This document shows, in pieces, positions 13,846-21,237 of a stretch of DNA of 23,060 nucleotides; the stretch's first letter is position 1, and every line of letters begins with the position of its first letter. The notes beneath the pieces are model-generated. The model saw nothing but the letters and a program-made list of their open reading frames with translations, ran no database searches and was not told the origin of the DNA. The stretch is from UBA1206 sp045643125 (GTDB lineage Bacteria; Bacillota; Clostridia; Oscillospirales; CAG-382). The position numbers were made by a program, and so were the translations under genes. The stretch is taken from NCBI GenBank assembly GCA_045643125.1, contig JAZUKE010000142.1, positions 1 through 23,060 on the forward strand, given 5' to 3'.

Positions 13846-15690
13846 TTATTCGGCTCCTTGGTTTTTAATGAAATACTGTTCGTACCAGATAAGGAATGAA
13901 TATATGGTGTAGACCTTTCGTGCGGTGTTGGCTTTGCCGCTTATATGGTCGTCAAGCAGCTTGTTGATGGCGTTTACGTTGAAAAACTCTTTTGCGTCTG
14001 ACGAATTGAATCTTGCTCTCACGTCGGAAGCATATTTCTCGTCTTTCAGCCACACTCTGAACGGCACGAAAAAGCCCGCTTTCTTTCTGTTTGCCCATTC
14101 GGGCGGAATGTGCGACAGAGCCGCGGAGCGGAACGCACGTTTGACGTGTCTGCCTTTCATCTTCTGTTTGCTCGTAAGCGAACGCGCGGTCTCCCAGACC
14201 TCTTTGTCAAGGTAGGGGACACGTTCTTCAAGCGAATGAGCCATCGTCATTTTGTCGGCTTTCAGCAGGATATCGTACGGCAGCCAGAGGAACATATCAA
14301 GATACATTTTTTTCGTGAGGTCGTCTTCGCCTTTCACTTCGGCGTAGTACGGAGCCGTCACGTCGCGGTATGTTATCGCGCTTTGGTGCTTCTCGTTGAG
14401 TATACCGTCGGCTTCGCCGTCATCCATAATGAACGCCTGACCTATATAGGAGTCTTCGACGTTTTTTGCGTTGTTCACAAAGAAGCGTTTTATCTGACGC
14501 ACGGGTATCTTTCCGAGGGTGGAAGCAAAGAAACGGCGCAGCGGTGACGGGAGTTTTTTGTATATCCTCGACGCTTCGCCCTGTATATACCAGTCGTAAC
14601 CGCCGAAAAATTCGTCGGCGCCTTCGCCGGAAAGCACCACCTTGAGGTCTTGCGAAGCAAGTTCGGAAAGGAAATACAAGGGGACTGCCGACAGATTGGC
14701 GTGCGGCTCGTCGGAATGGTACTGTACCTTCGGCAGAGCGGCGAAAAATTCATCGGGCGTGATGTTTTTCGTCTTGTTCGGCATACCGAGTATTTTTGAA
14801 AGTTCGCCAGCCAGCCCCGTTTCGTCAAATCCGCTCACGTCGAATCCGACGGAATAGGTCTTCATCGGCTTCACGGTCGATGCAATATAGCTTGAATCGA
14901 CGCCGCCCGAAAGGAACGACCCGACCTCAACGTCGGCGATCTGATGATATTCGACCGACGAAAGCACCGTTTCGTCAATGAGCTTCACCGCGTCGTCAAA
15001 GGAACGCTTCTTTCTGTCGTACTGCGGCTTGAAATAGCGGGTTTTCGTCATTTTGCCGTTTTCATAGACAAAATACGTTCCGGGCGTCAGCTTATATACG
15101 TTTTTGAAAATTGTCTCTTCAAGCGGGGAATACTGAAAGACAAGGTACATTTTCAATGCTTCGTCGTTTATCTCTTTTTTGAAATACGGGTGCTCGAGGA
15201 ACGATTTTATCTCCGAACCGAAAATCAGCGTGCCGTTCATAAAAGCGTAGTAGAACGGCTTTATGCCGAAATGATCGCGGCAGGCGAAGAGCTTTTTCGT
15301 CACCGTGTCATAGATGACGAACGCGAACATCCCGCGCAGCCTGTACGGCGTTTTTTCGCCGAGGTATGCGTATGACTGAAGCACTACCTCCGTATCGGAT
15401 GACGTTTTGAAAACGGCGCCGTAGTCTTTTATCAGTTCTTCGCGCAGTTCGCGGTAGTTGTATATTTCACCGTTGAAAACTATAACGTATCTGCCGTCCG
15501 CGGTGGTCATCGGCTGCGTGCCGTTTTCAAGGTCGATTATCGAAAGACGTCTGAATCCGAGAGAAACGCTGTCGTCGGAAAAATAGCCGTCGCTGTCGGG
15601 ACCGCGGTGTATGATGCGGTCACTCATTTTATGTATGGTAAGAGTGCGGTCGTAACCGCCTTTACCGAAAAATCCCACAAATCCGCACAT
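13846..15690 (-). CDS. asnB: Asparagine synthase (glutamine-hydrolysing), AsnB/AsnH type
   Basis: A 614-residue class-II amidotransferase. The start is placed at the ATG giving MCGFVGFFG, since the catalytic Cys2 must follow the initiator Met; AAGGAG lies about 10 bases ahead. An in-frame ATG at 15756 would bury the cysteine. The glutaminase domain shows GFRRLSIID, FNGEIYNY and SSDTEV. The synthetase domain has the pyrophosphate loop SFLSGGVDSS (about 256-265) and LSGEGADEFFGG. Free asparagine synthesis is the default call, but an AsnB homologue called AsnH in Lactococcus amidates peptidoglycan-bound D-Asp to D-Asn. Its position one base before the D-Asp-ligase-like gene and after the MurE-like gene makes the AsnH role more likely. 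Sequence alone does not separate the two. Confidence 0.93.
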   Translation of the reverse strand: MCGFVGFFGKGGYDRTLTIHKMSDRIIHRGPDSDGYFSDDSVSLGFRRLSIIDLENGTQPMTTADGRYVIVFNGEIYNYRELREELIKDYGAVFKTSSDTEVVLQSYAYLGEKTPYRLRGMFAFVIYDTVTKKLFACRDHFGIKPFYYAFMNGTLIFGSEIKSFLEHPYFKKEINDEALKMYLVFQYSPLEETIFKNVYKLTPGTYFVYENGKMTKTRYFKPQYDRKKRSFDDAVKLIDETVLSSVEYHQIADVEVGSFLSGGVDSSYIASTVKPMKTYSVGFDVSGFDETGLAGELSKILGMPNKTKNITPDEFFAALPKVQYHSDEPHANLSAVPLYFLSELASQDLKVVLSGEGADEFFGGYDWYIQGEASRIYKKLPSPLRRFFASTLGKIPVRQIKRFFVNNAKNVEDSYIGQAFIMDDGEADGILNEKHQSAITYRDVTAPYYAEVKGEDDLTKKMYLDMFLWLPYDILLKADKMTMAHSLEERVPYLDKEVWETARSLTSKQKMKGRHVKRAFRSAALSHIPPEWANRKKAGFFVPFRVWLKDEKYASDVRARFNSSDAKEFFNVNAINKLLDDHISGKANTARKVYTIYSFLIWYEQYFIKNQGAE

Positions 15691-15715
15691 AGTTATATTA
15701 TCTCCTTGATCGGCG

Positions 15716-17233
15716 TCACGCTTTTGCCGGTATGAGCGCCGAATCGTATTCGTCAATGAAGCGCGTCACATAGTCGGTGTCCGACGGTGTGTCGATATAC
15801 AGAATTCCTCGTTTCTGACGTGTTTCGCGCCCTTTTCCGGTTATGAAAACCACGATATCTTTGCCGTTTTCAAGAAGCGACTCGCGGATGGCTTCTTCTC
15901 TGTCGTCGATTATGCGGTATTTTCCACCCGCCTTTTCGACGTAGGAGGCGATCTCCTCTGAGATCTGTCTTACAGGCTCTTCGCCCGCGTCTTCTTCGGT
16001 GATGAATGCCATATCGTAGTATTTGCCGGATATCGTCCCGAGGTCGCGTCTCCTTAAAAACGCTTTTTTGCCGGGGCAGCCGAACACGACGAATTTGCGG
16101 TAAGACGGATAATCGCTTTCCGCATATCTGAAAAGCGCTTCAAAGCTCATTTCGTTGTGCGCGTAGTCAACGACGGCGATAACTCTGTTGTCCTTTGAAC
16201 GGAAGACCTCCATTCGTCCGGCAACGGAAGCGTTTTCAAGCCCTTTTGCCATATCGTCGGGCGACACGCCGAGCGCAAAGCAGACCGCAATGGAAGCGAG
16301 CGCGTTATCGACGTTGAACATACCCGGCATCGCAAGGCGCATCGTTCTTTCCCATTCCGGAGTGCGGACGGAAAAGACGGTGTAGCCGTTTTCACGCTTT
16401 TTTTCGGCGCAGTATATGTCGTCGGTCTCTTTGTAACCGAATTTAAGCAGTTTTTTTGATTTTTTTGCCGCTTCTTCAATAACGCGGTCGGCGTATTCCA
16501 TACCGGAATTGACGCAGGAAACTACCGCGGAATCAAAGATCTTCAGCTTTGATCCAAAATAATCTTCAAAATCCGGGTGTTCTATCGGGCTTATGTGGTC
16601 GGTGCCTATATTCGTGAAGCAGGCAACATCGAAGCAGATGCCGCTCACTCTGCCGTATTTGAGAGCCTGGCTCGAAACCTCCATAACGAGCTTGTCAAGT
16701 CCGCTTTCGTATGCGTTGTTGAAATGACGGAAAAGCGGGAGAGCTTCGGGAGTCGTGAGGTGCGATTCCTCGCTTATCACGCCGTCGTAATTGCCTATCG
16801 ACGAAAGGATCGCGCATCTTTTGTCTGATGCCTCTTCAAGGATCGAGCGGACATAGTACGCGGTGGTGCTTTTGCCCTTTGTGCCTGTGATACCGACCGA
16901 CGTGATTTTCGACGGCGAATCGTTGTAATATATTTTTGCAAGGCACGACATCGCGCGCCTTATATCGTTCACTATGATGCACGGAAAGTCAACGTCGTAT
17001 CTGATTTCCGAAACATAGATGACAGCGCCTTTGTTGATCGCGCTTTGCAGATATTCTTCCTTGAAATGAGCGCCTTTGCAGACAAAAACGGTGTTCCGCA
17101 CGACTTCGCGGTCGTCGTAAGTCACCATTCCGACATCCTTGTTCAATGTGTCCGCGTCTGCCGAAACGGAAGAGACAAGACCGCACTCTTCAAGAGAAGA
17201 AATATATGTTTTTACGTCATATTTTGTAAGCAT
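15716..17233 (-). CDS. murE: MurE-like UDP-MurNAc-tripeptide ligase (probably not mDAP type)
   Basis: A 505-residue Mur ligase that adds the third amino acid to UDP-MurNAc-L-Ala-D-Glu. Visible motifs: P-loop GITGTKGKSTT (114-124), LTTPEA (159-164), EVSSQAL (185-191), GTDHISPIEHP (210-220), FEDYFGSKLKIF with the lysine region at 229-231, and VVDYAHN. Where diaminopimelate-adding enzymes have DNPR, this one reads TEEDAGEEP (about 411-419), and GKGRE replaces GKGHE. That argues for another diamino acid, such as Lys or Orn. ATG 17233 is chosen; an in-frame GTG at 17236 is equally close to AGAGG (17244-17248). It is the first gene of the operon behind a strong promoter, and a second, housekeeping murE may exist elsewhere. 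A non-wall peptide ligase is the alternative. Confidence 0.85.
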   Translation of the reverse strand: MLTKYDVKTYISSLEECGLVSSVSADADTLNKDVGMVTYDDREVVRNTVFVCKGAHFKEEYLQSAINKGAVIYVSEIRYDVDFPCIIVNDIRRAMSCLAKIYYNDSPSKITSVGITGTKGKSTTAYYVRSILEEASDKRCAILSSIGNYDGVISEESHLTTPEALPLFRHFNNAYESGLDKLVMEVSSQALKYGRVSGICFDVACFTNIGTDHISPIEHPDFEDYFGSKLKIFDSAVVSCVNSGMEYADRVIEEAAKKSKKLLKFGYKETDDIYCAEKKRENGYTVFSVRTPEWERTMRLAMPGMFNVDNALASIAVCFALGVSPDDMAKGLENASVAGRMEVFRSKDNRVIAVVDYAHNEMSFEALFRYAESDYPSYRKFVVFGCPGKKAFLRRRDLGTISGKYYDMAFITEEDAGEEPVRQISEEIASYVEKAGGKYRIIDDREEAIRESLLENGKDIVVFITGKGRETRQKRGILYIDTPSDTDYVTRFIDEYDSALIPAKA

Positions 17234-17267
17234 CACGCAAAATCCTCTTTACATATCTAATCGCTTT

Positions 17268-17296
17268 ATAATAGCACAGTATTATCAAATAGTCAA
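17268..17296 (-). promoter_or_regulatory. Promoter of the murE-asnB-ligase-arginase-ABC operon
   Basis: On the minus strand TTGACT (17296-17291) and TATTAT (17273-17268) are separated by 17 bases and lie about 35 bases upstream of the murE start. The first 13 bases (TTGACTATTTGAT) recur exactly in the promoter of the oxidoreductase gene at 19502-19490. Confidence 0.75.
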
Positions 17297-17346
17297 CTTT
17301 TTTAATGATTTTTTGTGCTTTTGTTTCAAATAAAAAACGAATGCAC

Positions 17347-17375
17347 TTGACACGGTGGGGAATAATGTTTATAAT
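17347..17375 (+). promoter_or_regulatory. Consensus sigma-A promoter of the aspartate racemase gene
   Basis: Perfect TTGACA (17347-17352) and TATAAT (17370-17375) boxes with a 17-base spacer, 36 bases ahead of the predicted TTG start. It is divergent from the murE promoter and the two do not overlap, so the racemase and the operon are separate units served by one intergenic region. Confidence 0.85.
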
Positions 17376-17399
17376 CAATCGTGAAAAATAATTACAAAC

Positions 17400-17404
17400 G
17401 GGGA
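17400..17404 (+). promoter_or_regulatory. Ribosome binding site that favours a TTG start for the racemase
   Basis: GGGGA at 17400-17404 abuts ATG 17406 but sits 7 bases from TTG 17412. TTG therefore has the workable spacing and gives the typical racemase N terminus KKKTIGIIGGMGP. Confidence 0.5.
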
Positions 17405-17411
17405 AATGCAC

Positions 17412-18113
17412 TTGAAAAAGAAAACGATAGGCATAATCGGAGGTATGGGCCCTCTTGCGACGGCTGACCTTTTTACGAAAATAATCGAATATACGGATGC
17501 GTCAAGTGACAACGAACATATACATATAATAATCGACAACGATCCCTCCGTACCCAACCGCACGGAAGCGATACTGAACAACACGGACACGCCGGTGCCG
17601 TATATCGTTTCTACCGCAAAACGGCTCGAAAAAGCGGGCAGCGATTTTCTGATAATGCCCTGCAACACGTCGCACTCGTTTTACGATAAGATATGCGCGT
17701 CGCTTGAAGTTCCGCTCGTGAATATGGTCGAGGAAACGGCGTCGTACCTCAGGGACAACGGAGTGAAAAAGGCGTGCCTTTTCGCCACCGAAGGCGCGGT
17801 GTATTCCGGAGTTTATGATAAAGCGTGCGAAAAATTCGGTGTTTCGCTCTGCCACCCGTCGGACGACGTGAAAAAAGAGGTTATGCGTATAATCTACGAC
17901 GGCGTAAAAGCGGGAAGCGAAACGTGGGACGTCTCGTTCATCAACGGTGCGATAAAAGACCTTGAGTCGTCGGGTGTCGGCAATATAATCCTCGGCTGTA
18001 CCGAACTGCCGATAGCCGTCAGAAAGTACGGCATCGTCGGACATTTCACAGATCCCACCGATATTCTTGCAAAAAAAGCGATAGAATATGCAGGATATAA
18101 GGTAAAGAAATAA
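17412..18113 (+). CDS. racD: Aspartate racemase (Asp/Glu racemase family)
   Basis: A 233-residue cofactor-independent racemase converting L-Asp and D-Asp. The family signature IGIIGGMGPLAT opens the protein, and the two catalytic cysteines are C84 in MPCNTSH and C196 in LGCTELPI. The CNT and GCTE pairs fit aspartate racemases, and the length is normal. TTG 17412 is preferred for spacing to GGGGA, though ATG 17406 would only add two residues. The gene has a perfect promoter and its own terminator. It stands back to back with the operon holding a D-Asp-ligase-like enzyme, which would need D-Asp. In Enterococcus a racemase gene is similarly linked to the D-Asp ligase gene. Glutamate racemase or another amino-acid racemase is less likely. 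Confidence 0.9.
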   Translation: MKKKTIGIIGGMGPLATADLFTKIIEYTDASSDNEHIHIIIDNDPSVPNRTEAILNNTDTPVPYIVSTAKRLEKAGSDFLIMPCNTSHSFYDKICASLEVPLVNMVEETASYLRDNGVKKACLFATEGAVYSGVYDKACEKFGVSLCHPSDDVKKEVMRIIYDGVKAGSETWDVSFINGAIKDLESSGVGNIILGCTELPIAVRKYGIVGHFTDPTDILAKKAIEYAGYKVKK

Positions 18114-18114
18114 C

Positions 18115-18154
18115 AAAAAACAGGTTGACAAAACGAAATGTCAACCTGTTTTAT
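18115..18154. terminator. Bidirectional Rho-independent terminator
   Basis: A 10-bp perfect stem (CAGGTTGACA 18121-18130 with TGTCAACCTG 18139-18148) and an 8-base loop, extended by AAAA/TTTT on the flanks. A and T tracts on both sides let it serve the convergent racemase (ends 18113) and oxidoreductase (ends 18166) genes. Confidence 0.9.
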
Positions 18155-18165
18155 TACTGTAAGTC

Positions 18166-19440
18166 TTATATCGCTTTTATGTATTCGTCCATATTTATGA
18201 GTTTGCCGCCGTTCGCTCTTGAATCCTCGGCTGCCATTGCAACGTAGTGGCTTTCGACGGAGCGGTCGATAGTGGTGATGGCGGGATCGGAAACGCCGTC
18301 GCGGAACAGCTTGACGAGCGAGTTTATCATACGTCCGTCGCCGCCGCCGTGTCCCATAAAGTCGTCGCAGAGCTTGCCGACGTCGATATGCTCGGGTTTT
18401 TCGCCGAAGACGCAGAGGTCCATCACGTTGTCGTCCATCGACGCTTCAATGTGTCCTTTCGTGCCCATTATGAGCATCGTTCTGCCGGGAGCTGCGGTGA
18501 ATGCGGACATCGTGAAGTTGATCGTCGCGCCGTTTTCGAGCAGCAGATTGACTGCCTGGTGGTCAACGACGTTGTTGTCGGTAAGGAAGACGCATTTGCC
18601 GTACTGACCTTCTTTGAGCGCTTTGTCAAGCAGCTTTTCGTCGGGTTCGGGGATAACTACGTCAAGCGGCCAATAGAAGCCTTTTTTCAGCAGATCGCCG
18701 TAATAACGGAACGGGTTGTAGACGCATTTGTCATACATAGAGCATTTTTCGGAGCAATGCTCGGTCGCTCCTTCGGGAGCGTTGTCTTTGTTGAAATAGT
18801 TAAGTCCGCCGAAGGACGAGACGGACACGCATTTATGACCGGCGAGCCATAAATATATATCCATATCGTGGCAGCACTTCTGGAGTATCATCGAACTTGT
18901 GGTATCGGAATTTCTCCAGTTTCCTCTTACGAAGCTGTGCGCCTGATGCCAATAGCAGACTCTTTCTATCGCCTGTATCGACATAACGTCCCCGATCTTT
19001 CCTTCGTCGATATATTTTTTTATGGTCTGATAGAACATCGTATAGCGCAGGACGTGGCAGACGATGACCTTTCTGCCGAGCGCGTTTGCGAGATCGGCGA
19101 TCTCCTTGCACTCCTTGGGATTGACGGAAATGGGCTTTTCAAGGAGCAGATCGTACCCTTTTCTGAGGGCGGCTATCGCCTGTGAATAGTGCATCCTGTC
19201 GAGCGTGCAGATAAACATAACGTCGGCGAGCTTGTCGTGAGACAGCATCTCTTCGGCGGTGTCAAAGCACATTTCGTCCTTTACGCTGAAATTCTCGCGG
19301 AAAATGCGCATCGTTGCTTCTCTCGGCTCGGCAACGGCGACGATCTCGATATCCTCAGGGAGCTTTTTGCATATCTCGGCATAGGTGTTATAACCGCGTG
19401 AACCGAGTCCGGCGATGGCAACTGTTATTTTTTTATTCAT
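18166..19440 (-). CDS. Gfo/Idh/MocA family oxidoreductase
   Basis: A 424-residue NAD(P)-dependent dehydrogenase. The Rossmann start is VAIAGLGSRGYNTYAEI with the glycine motif, and the conserved LLEKPISVNPKE (near residues 100-111) carries the catalytic-site lysine of the family. The C-terminal substrate-binding part includes a cysteine-rich stretch HCSEKCSMYDKC whose role I do not know. Members oxidise or reduce sugars, uronates and inositols, and the substrate is not readable from sequence. It is divergent from uxuA-kdgA-kdgK with near-consensus promoters in both directions, so a part in uronate use is likely. It might replace the missing fructuronate reductase step (speculative). AAAGGAAT upstream serves as ribosome site for ATG 19440. 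Confidence 0.92.
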   Translation of the reverse strand: MNKKITVAIAGLGSRGYNTYAEICKKLPEDIEIVAVAEPREATMRIFRENFSVKDEMCFDTAEEMLSHDKLADVMFICTLDRMHYSQAIAALRKGYDLLLEKPISVNPKECKEIADLANALGRKVIVCHVLRYTMFYQTIKKYIDEGKIGDVMSIQAIERVCYWHQAHSFVRGNWRNSDTTSSMILQKCCHDMDIYLWLAGHKCVSVSSFGGLNYFNKDNAPEGATEHCSEKCSMYDKCVYNPFRYYGDLLKKGFYWPLDVVIPEPDEKLLDKALKEGQYGKCVFLTDNNVVDHQAVNLLLENGATINFTMSAFTAAPGRTMLIMGTKGHIEASMDDNVMDLCVFGEKPEHIDVGKLCDDFMGHGGGDGRMINSLVKLFRDGVSDPAITTIDRSVESHYVAMAAEDSRANGGKLINMDEYIKAI

Positions 19441-19473
19441 TCAACATCATTCCTTTTTGTATTCGTTTTACTG

Positions 19474-19502
19474 ATTGTACCAAAATCCGATCAAATAGTC
19501 AA
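19474..19502 (-). promoter_or_regulatory. Promoter of the Gfo/Idh oxidoreductase gene
   Basis: On the minus strand TTGACT (19502-19497) and TACAAT (19479-19474) with a 17-base spacer, 33 bases ahead of the ATG. The -35 region shares 13 identical bases with the murE operon promoter. Confidence 0.78.
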
Positions 19503-19531
19503 GCAAAAAATCAAAAATACTGTTTCCGTTA

Positions 19532-19560
19532 TTGACAGTTATCAACTTTGATATTATAAT
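19532..19560 (+). promoter_or_regulatory. Consensus promoter of the uxuA-kdgA-kdgK operon
   Basis: TTGACA (19532-19537) and TATAAT (19555-19560) with a 17-base spacer, 33 bases ahead of uxuA. A perfect consensus promoter normally needs a repressor, and the palindrome in its spacer is the obvious operator candidate. Confidence 0.87.
19540..19553. promoter_or_regulatory. Candidate operator inside the uxuA promoter spacer
   Basis: TATCAA-CT-TTGATA is a perfect 6-bp inverted repeat with a 2-base centre, placed exactly between the -35 and -10 boxes. A repressor bound here would block RNA polymerase. No regulator gene is in the window, so the binding protein is unknown; GntR- or LacI-type uronate regulators are possible. 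Confidence 0.5.
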
Positions 19561-19593
19561 GAGCGTGTAAAAAACTGTATGGAGTGATTTTTT

Positions 19594-20628
19594 ATGAAAA
19601 TGACATTCCGCTGGTACGGAAAGACCGACTGTATCCCGCTGAACTACATAAAGCAGATACAGGGCGTGAGCGGCGTCGTCACCGCCGTTTACGACGTTCC
19701 CGTCGGGGAAGTGTGGATGACGGAAAAACTCGAAGAGCAGAAAAAGCTCTGTAATGAAAACGGGCTTGAACTCGAAGTCATCGAAAGCATCCCCGTTCAC
19801 GAGGATATCAAACTCGGACGCCCGACAAGAGACAAATACATAGAAGCGTATAAGCAAAACCTCCGCAACTGCGCTTCCGTCGGCGTAAAATGCGTCTGCT
19901 ACAACTTTATGCCCGTGTTCGACTGGCTGAGGACGAATCTTTTTTACAAACATTCCGACGGCGCGACCTCGCTTTCTTACAGCGAAGAGGATTTTCAAAA
20001 ACTCGATCCGAGGAATCTTCACCTTCCCGGTTGGGACGAAAGCTACAAATCTGACGAGCTGAACGCGCTGCTCGACGCTTACAAAGGCGTCACTCACGAA
20101 AAACTGTTTGAAAATCTTGCGTATTTCCTTGAAAAAATTATGCCCGTATGCGACGAAACGGGGATAAATATGGCTATCCATCCGGACGATCCGCCCTGGG
20201 ACGTTTTCGGTCTTCCGCGGATAATCTGCAAAGAGGAAGACTACGAAAGGCTGTTTGAACGTGTCCCCGATATCCACAACGGCATCACGTTCTGTACCGG
20301 CTCTCTCGGCGCAGGCAGATTCAACGACCTGCCATACCTTGCCGCAAAATACGCAAAAAGAATACATTTCGCACACCTCAGACAGCTCAAATACAACGGC
20401 GACGTCGATTTCTACGAAAACGGACATCAGACCGCCTGCGGCAACGTTGACGTTTACGCTATCGTAAAGGCGCTCGTCGAAAACGGATTTGACGGCTACG
20501 TTCGTCCCGACCACGGCAGAAACGTGTGGGGCGAAAACTCAAAACCCGGCTACGGACTTTTCGACAGAGCGATGGGCGCGTGCTATCTCACGGGGCTTTT
20601 TGAAGCCGCCGAAAAAAGCAAACATTGA
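19594..20628 (+). CDS. uxuA: D-mannonate dehydratase
   Basis: A 344-residue mannonate dehydratase that converts D-mannonate to 2-keto-3-deoxy-D-gluconate in hexuronate catabolism. The N terminus MTFRWYGKTDCIPLNYIKQI is typical. Candidate metal ligands, by the pattern of characterised UxuA, are H196 (AIHPDDPP), C234 (TFCTGSLGA), H261 (HFAHLR) and D306 (RPDHGR). The length agrees with the shorter UxuA form. GGAGTG at 19581-19586 precedes the ATG. It is the first gene of an operon whose next two genes perform the following steps, so the pathway runs in gene order. The upstream enzymes uxaC and uxuB are not in the window. Confidence 0.95.
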   Translation: MKMTFRWYGKTDCIPLNYIKQIQGVSGVVTAVYDVPVGEVWMTEKLEEQKKLCNENGLELEVIESIPVHEDIKLGRPTRDKYIEAYKQNLRNCASVGVKCVCYNFMPVFDWLRTNLFYKHSDGATSLSYSEEDFQKLDPRNLHLPGWDESYKSDELNALLDAYKGVTHEKLFENLAYFLEKIMPVCDETGINMAIHPDDPPWDVFGLPRIICKEEDYERLFERVPDIHNGITFCTGSLGAGRFNDLPYLAAKYAKRIHFAHLRQLKYNGDVDFYENGHQTACGNVDVYAIVKALVENGFDGYVRPDHGRNVWGENSKPGYGLFDRAMGACYLTGLFEAAEKSKH

Positions 20629-20643
20629 AAACGAGGCAGAACT

Positions 20644-21237
20644 ATGAACGTAAATGATTTTCGCTTCATTCCCGTTGTCGTCATCAACGATATAAAAGAT
20701 ACGGAATATATGCTTTCGTCCTTGTGCGAGGGCGGGCTTCCCGTTGCAGAGATCACGTTCCGCACAGCCTGCGCCGAAGACGCGATAAGGCTCGGCAGGC
20801 AGAAATTCCCGTCTATGTGTATCGGTGCCGGAACAGTCATAAACCTTGAACAGTGCCTGAAAGCACTTGACGCGGGCGCCGAATTCATCGTGTCCCCCGG
20901 ACTTTCGGTCGAAGTCGCCGATTACTGCGTCAAAAATTCCATCCCCTATTTCCCCGGCTGCGTCACGCCGACAGAGATAATGACGGCGATCTCCCACGGA
21001 ATAAACGTCGTCAAATTCTTCCCCGCAGGGGTTTACGGCGGGCTTAAAGCCATAAAAGCGATCGCCGCGGCGTTCCCGCAGGTGAAATTCATACCTACCG
21101 GCGGTGTCGATATGACAAATATCGACGAATACCTTGTTTACGACAGGATAAAGGCGATAGGCGGCTCATTCGTTATGAAAGGAGATATCATTGCCAATAC
21201 AAAGGCATTGGTCGAAAAACTGAAATGCACAAAATAG
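20644..21237 (+). CDS. kdgA: KDPG aldolase (2-dehydro-3-deoxyphosphogluconate aldolase)
   Basis: A 197-residue class-I aldolase that cleaves 2-keto-3-deoxy-6-phosphogluconate to pyruvate and glyceraldehyde-3-phosphate. The Schiff-base lysine is K124 in VVKFFPA, with E36 and R40 in AEITFRT, T64 in GAGTV and the phosphate loop IPTGGV at 150-155. All match the Eda/KdgA family, though some members also split 4-hydroxy-2-oxoglutarate. GAGG at 20632-20635 is the ribosome site, 15 bases after uxuA. Its last 13 bases overlap the start of kdgK. In this operon the aldolase gene comes before the kinase gene although it acts after it. Confidence 0.95.
   Translation: MNVNDFRFIPVVVINDIKDTEYMLSSLCEGGLPVAEITFRTACAEDAIRLGRQKFPSMCIGAGTVINLEQCLKALDAGAEFIVSPGLSVEVADYCVKNSIPYFPGCVTPTEIMTAISHGINVVKFFPAGVYGGLKAIKAIAAAFPQVKFIPTGGVDMTNIDEYLVYDRIKAIGGSFVMKGDIIANTKALVEKLKCTK

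Noticed and set aside
15691..15756. An upstream start for asnB adding 22 residues
   Set aside because: It would place residues before the catalytic cysteine, and the internal ATG has a well-spaced AAGGAG.
11742..17233. A true cyanophycin synthesis cluster
   Set aside because: The Mur-type ligase keeps the full MurE layout with an N-terminal UDP-MurNAc-type domain and the ATP-grasp is a separate, Asl-like protein; no cyanophycinase or fused CphA is present.
19468..20514. A 348-codon minus-strand frame covering uxuA and its promoter
   Set aside because: It runs through a consensus promoter and opposite the uxuA metal-binding motifs; it is a shadow frame.
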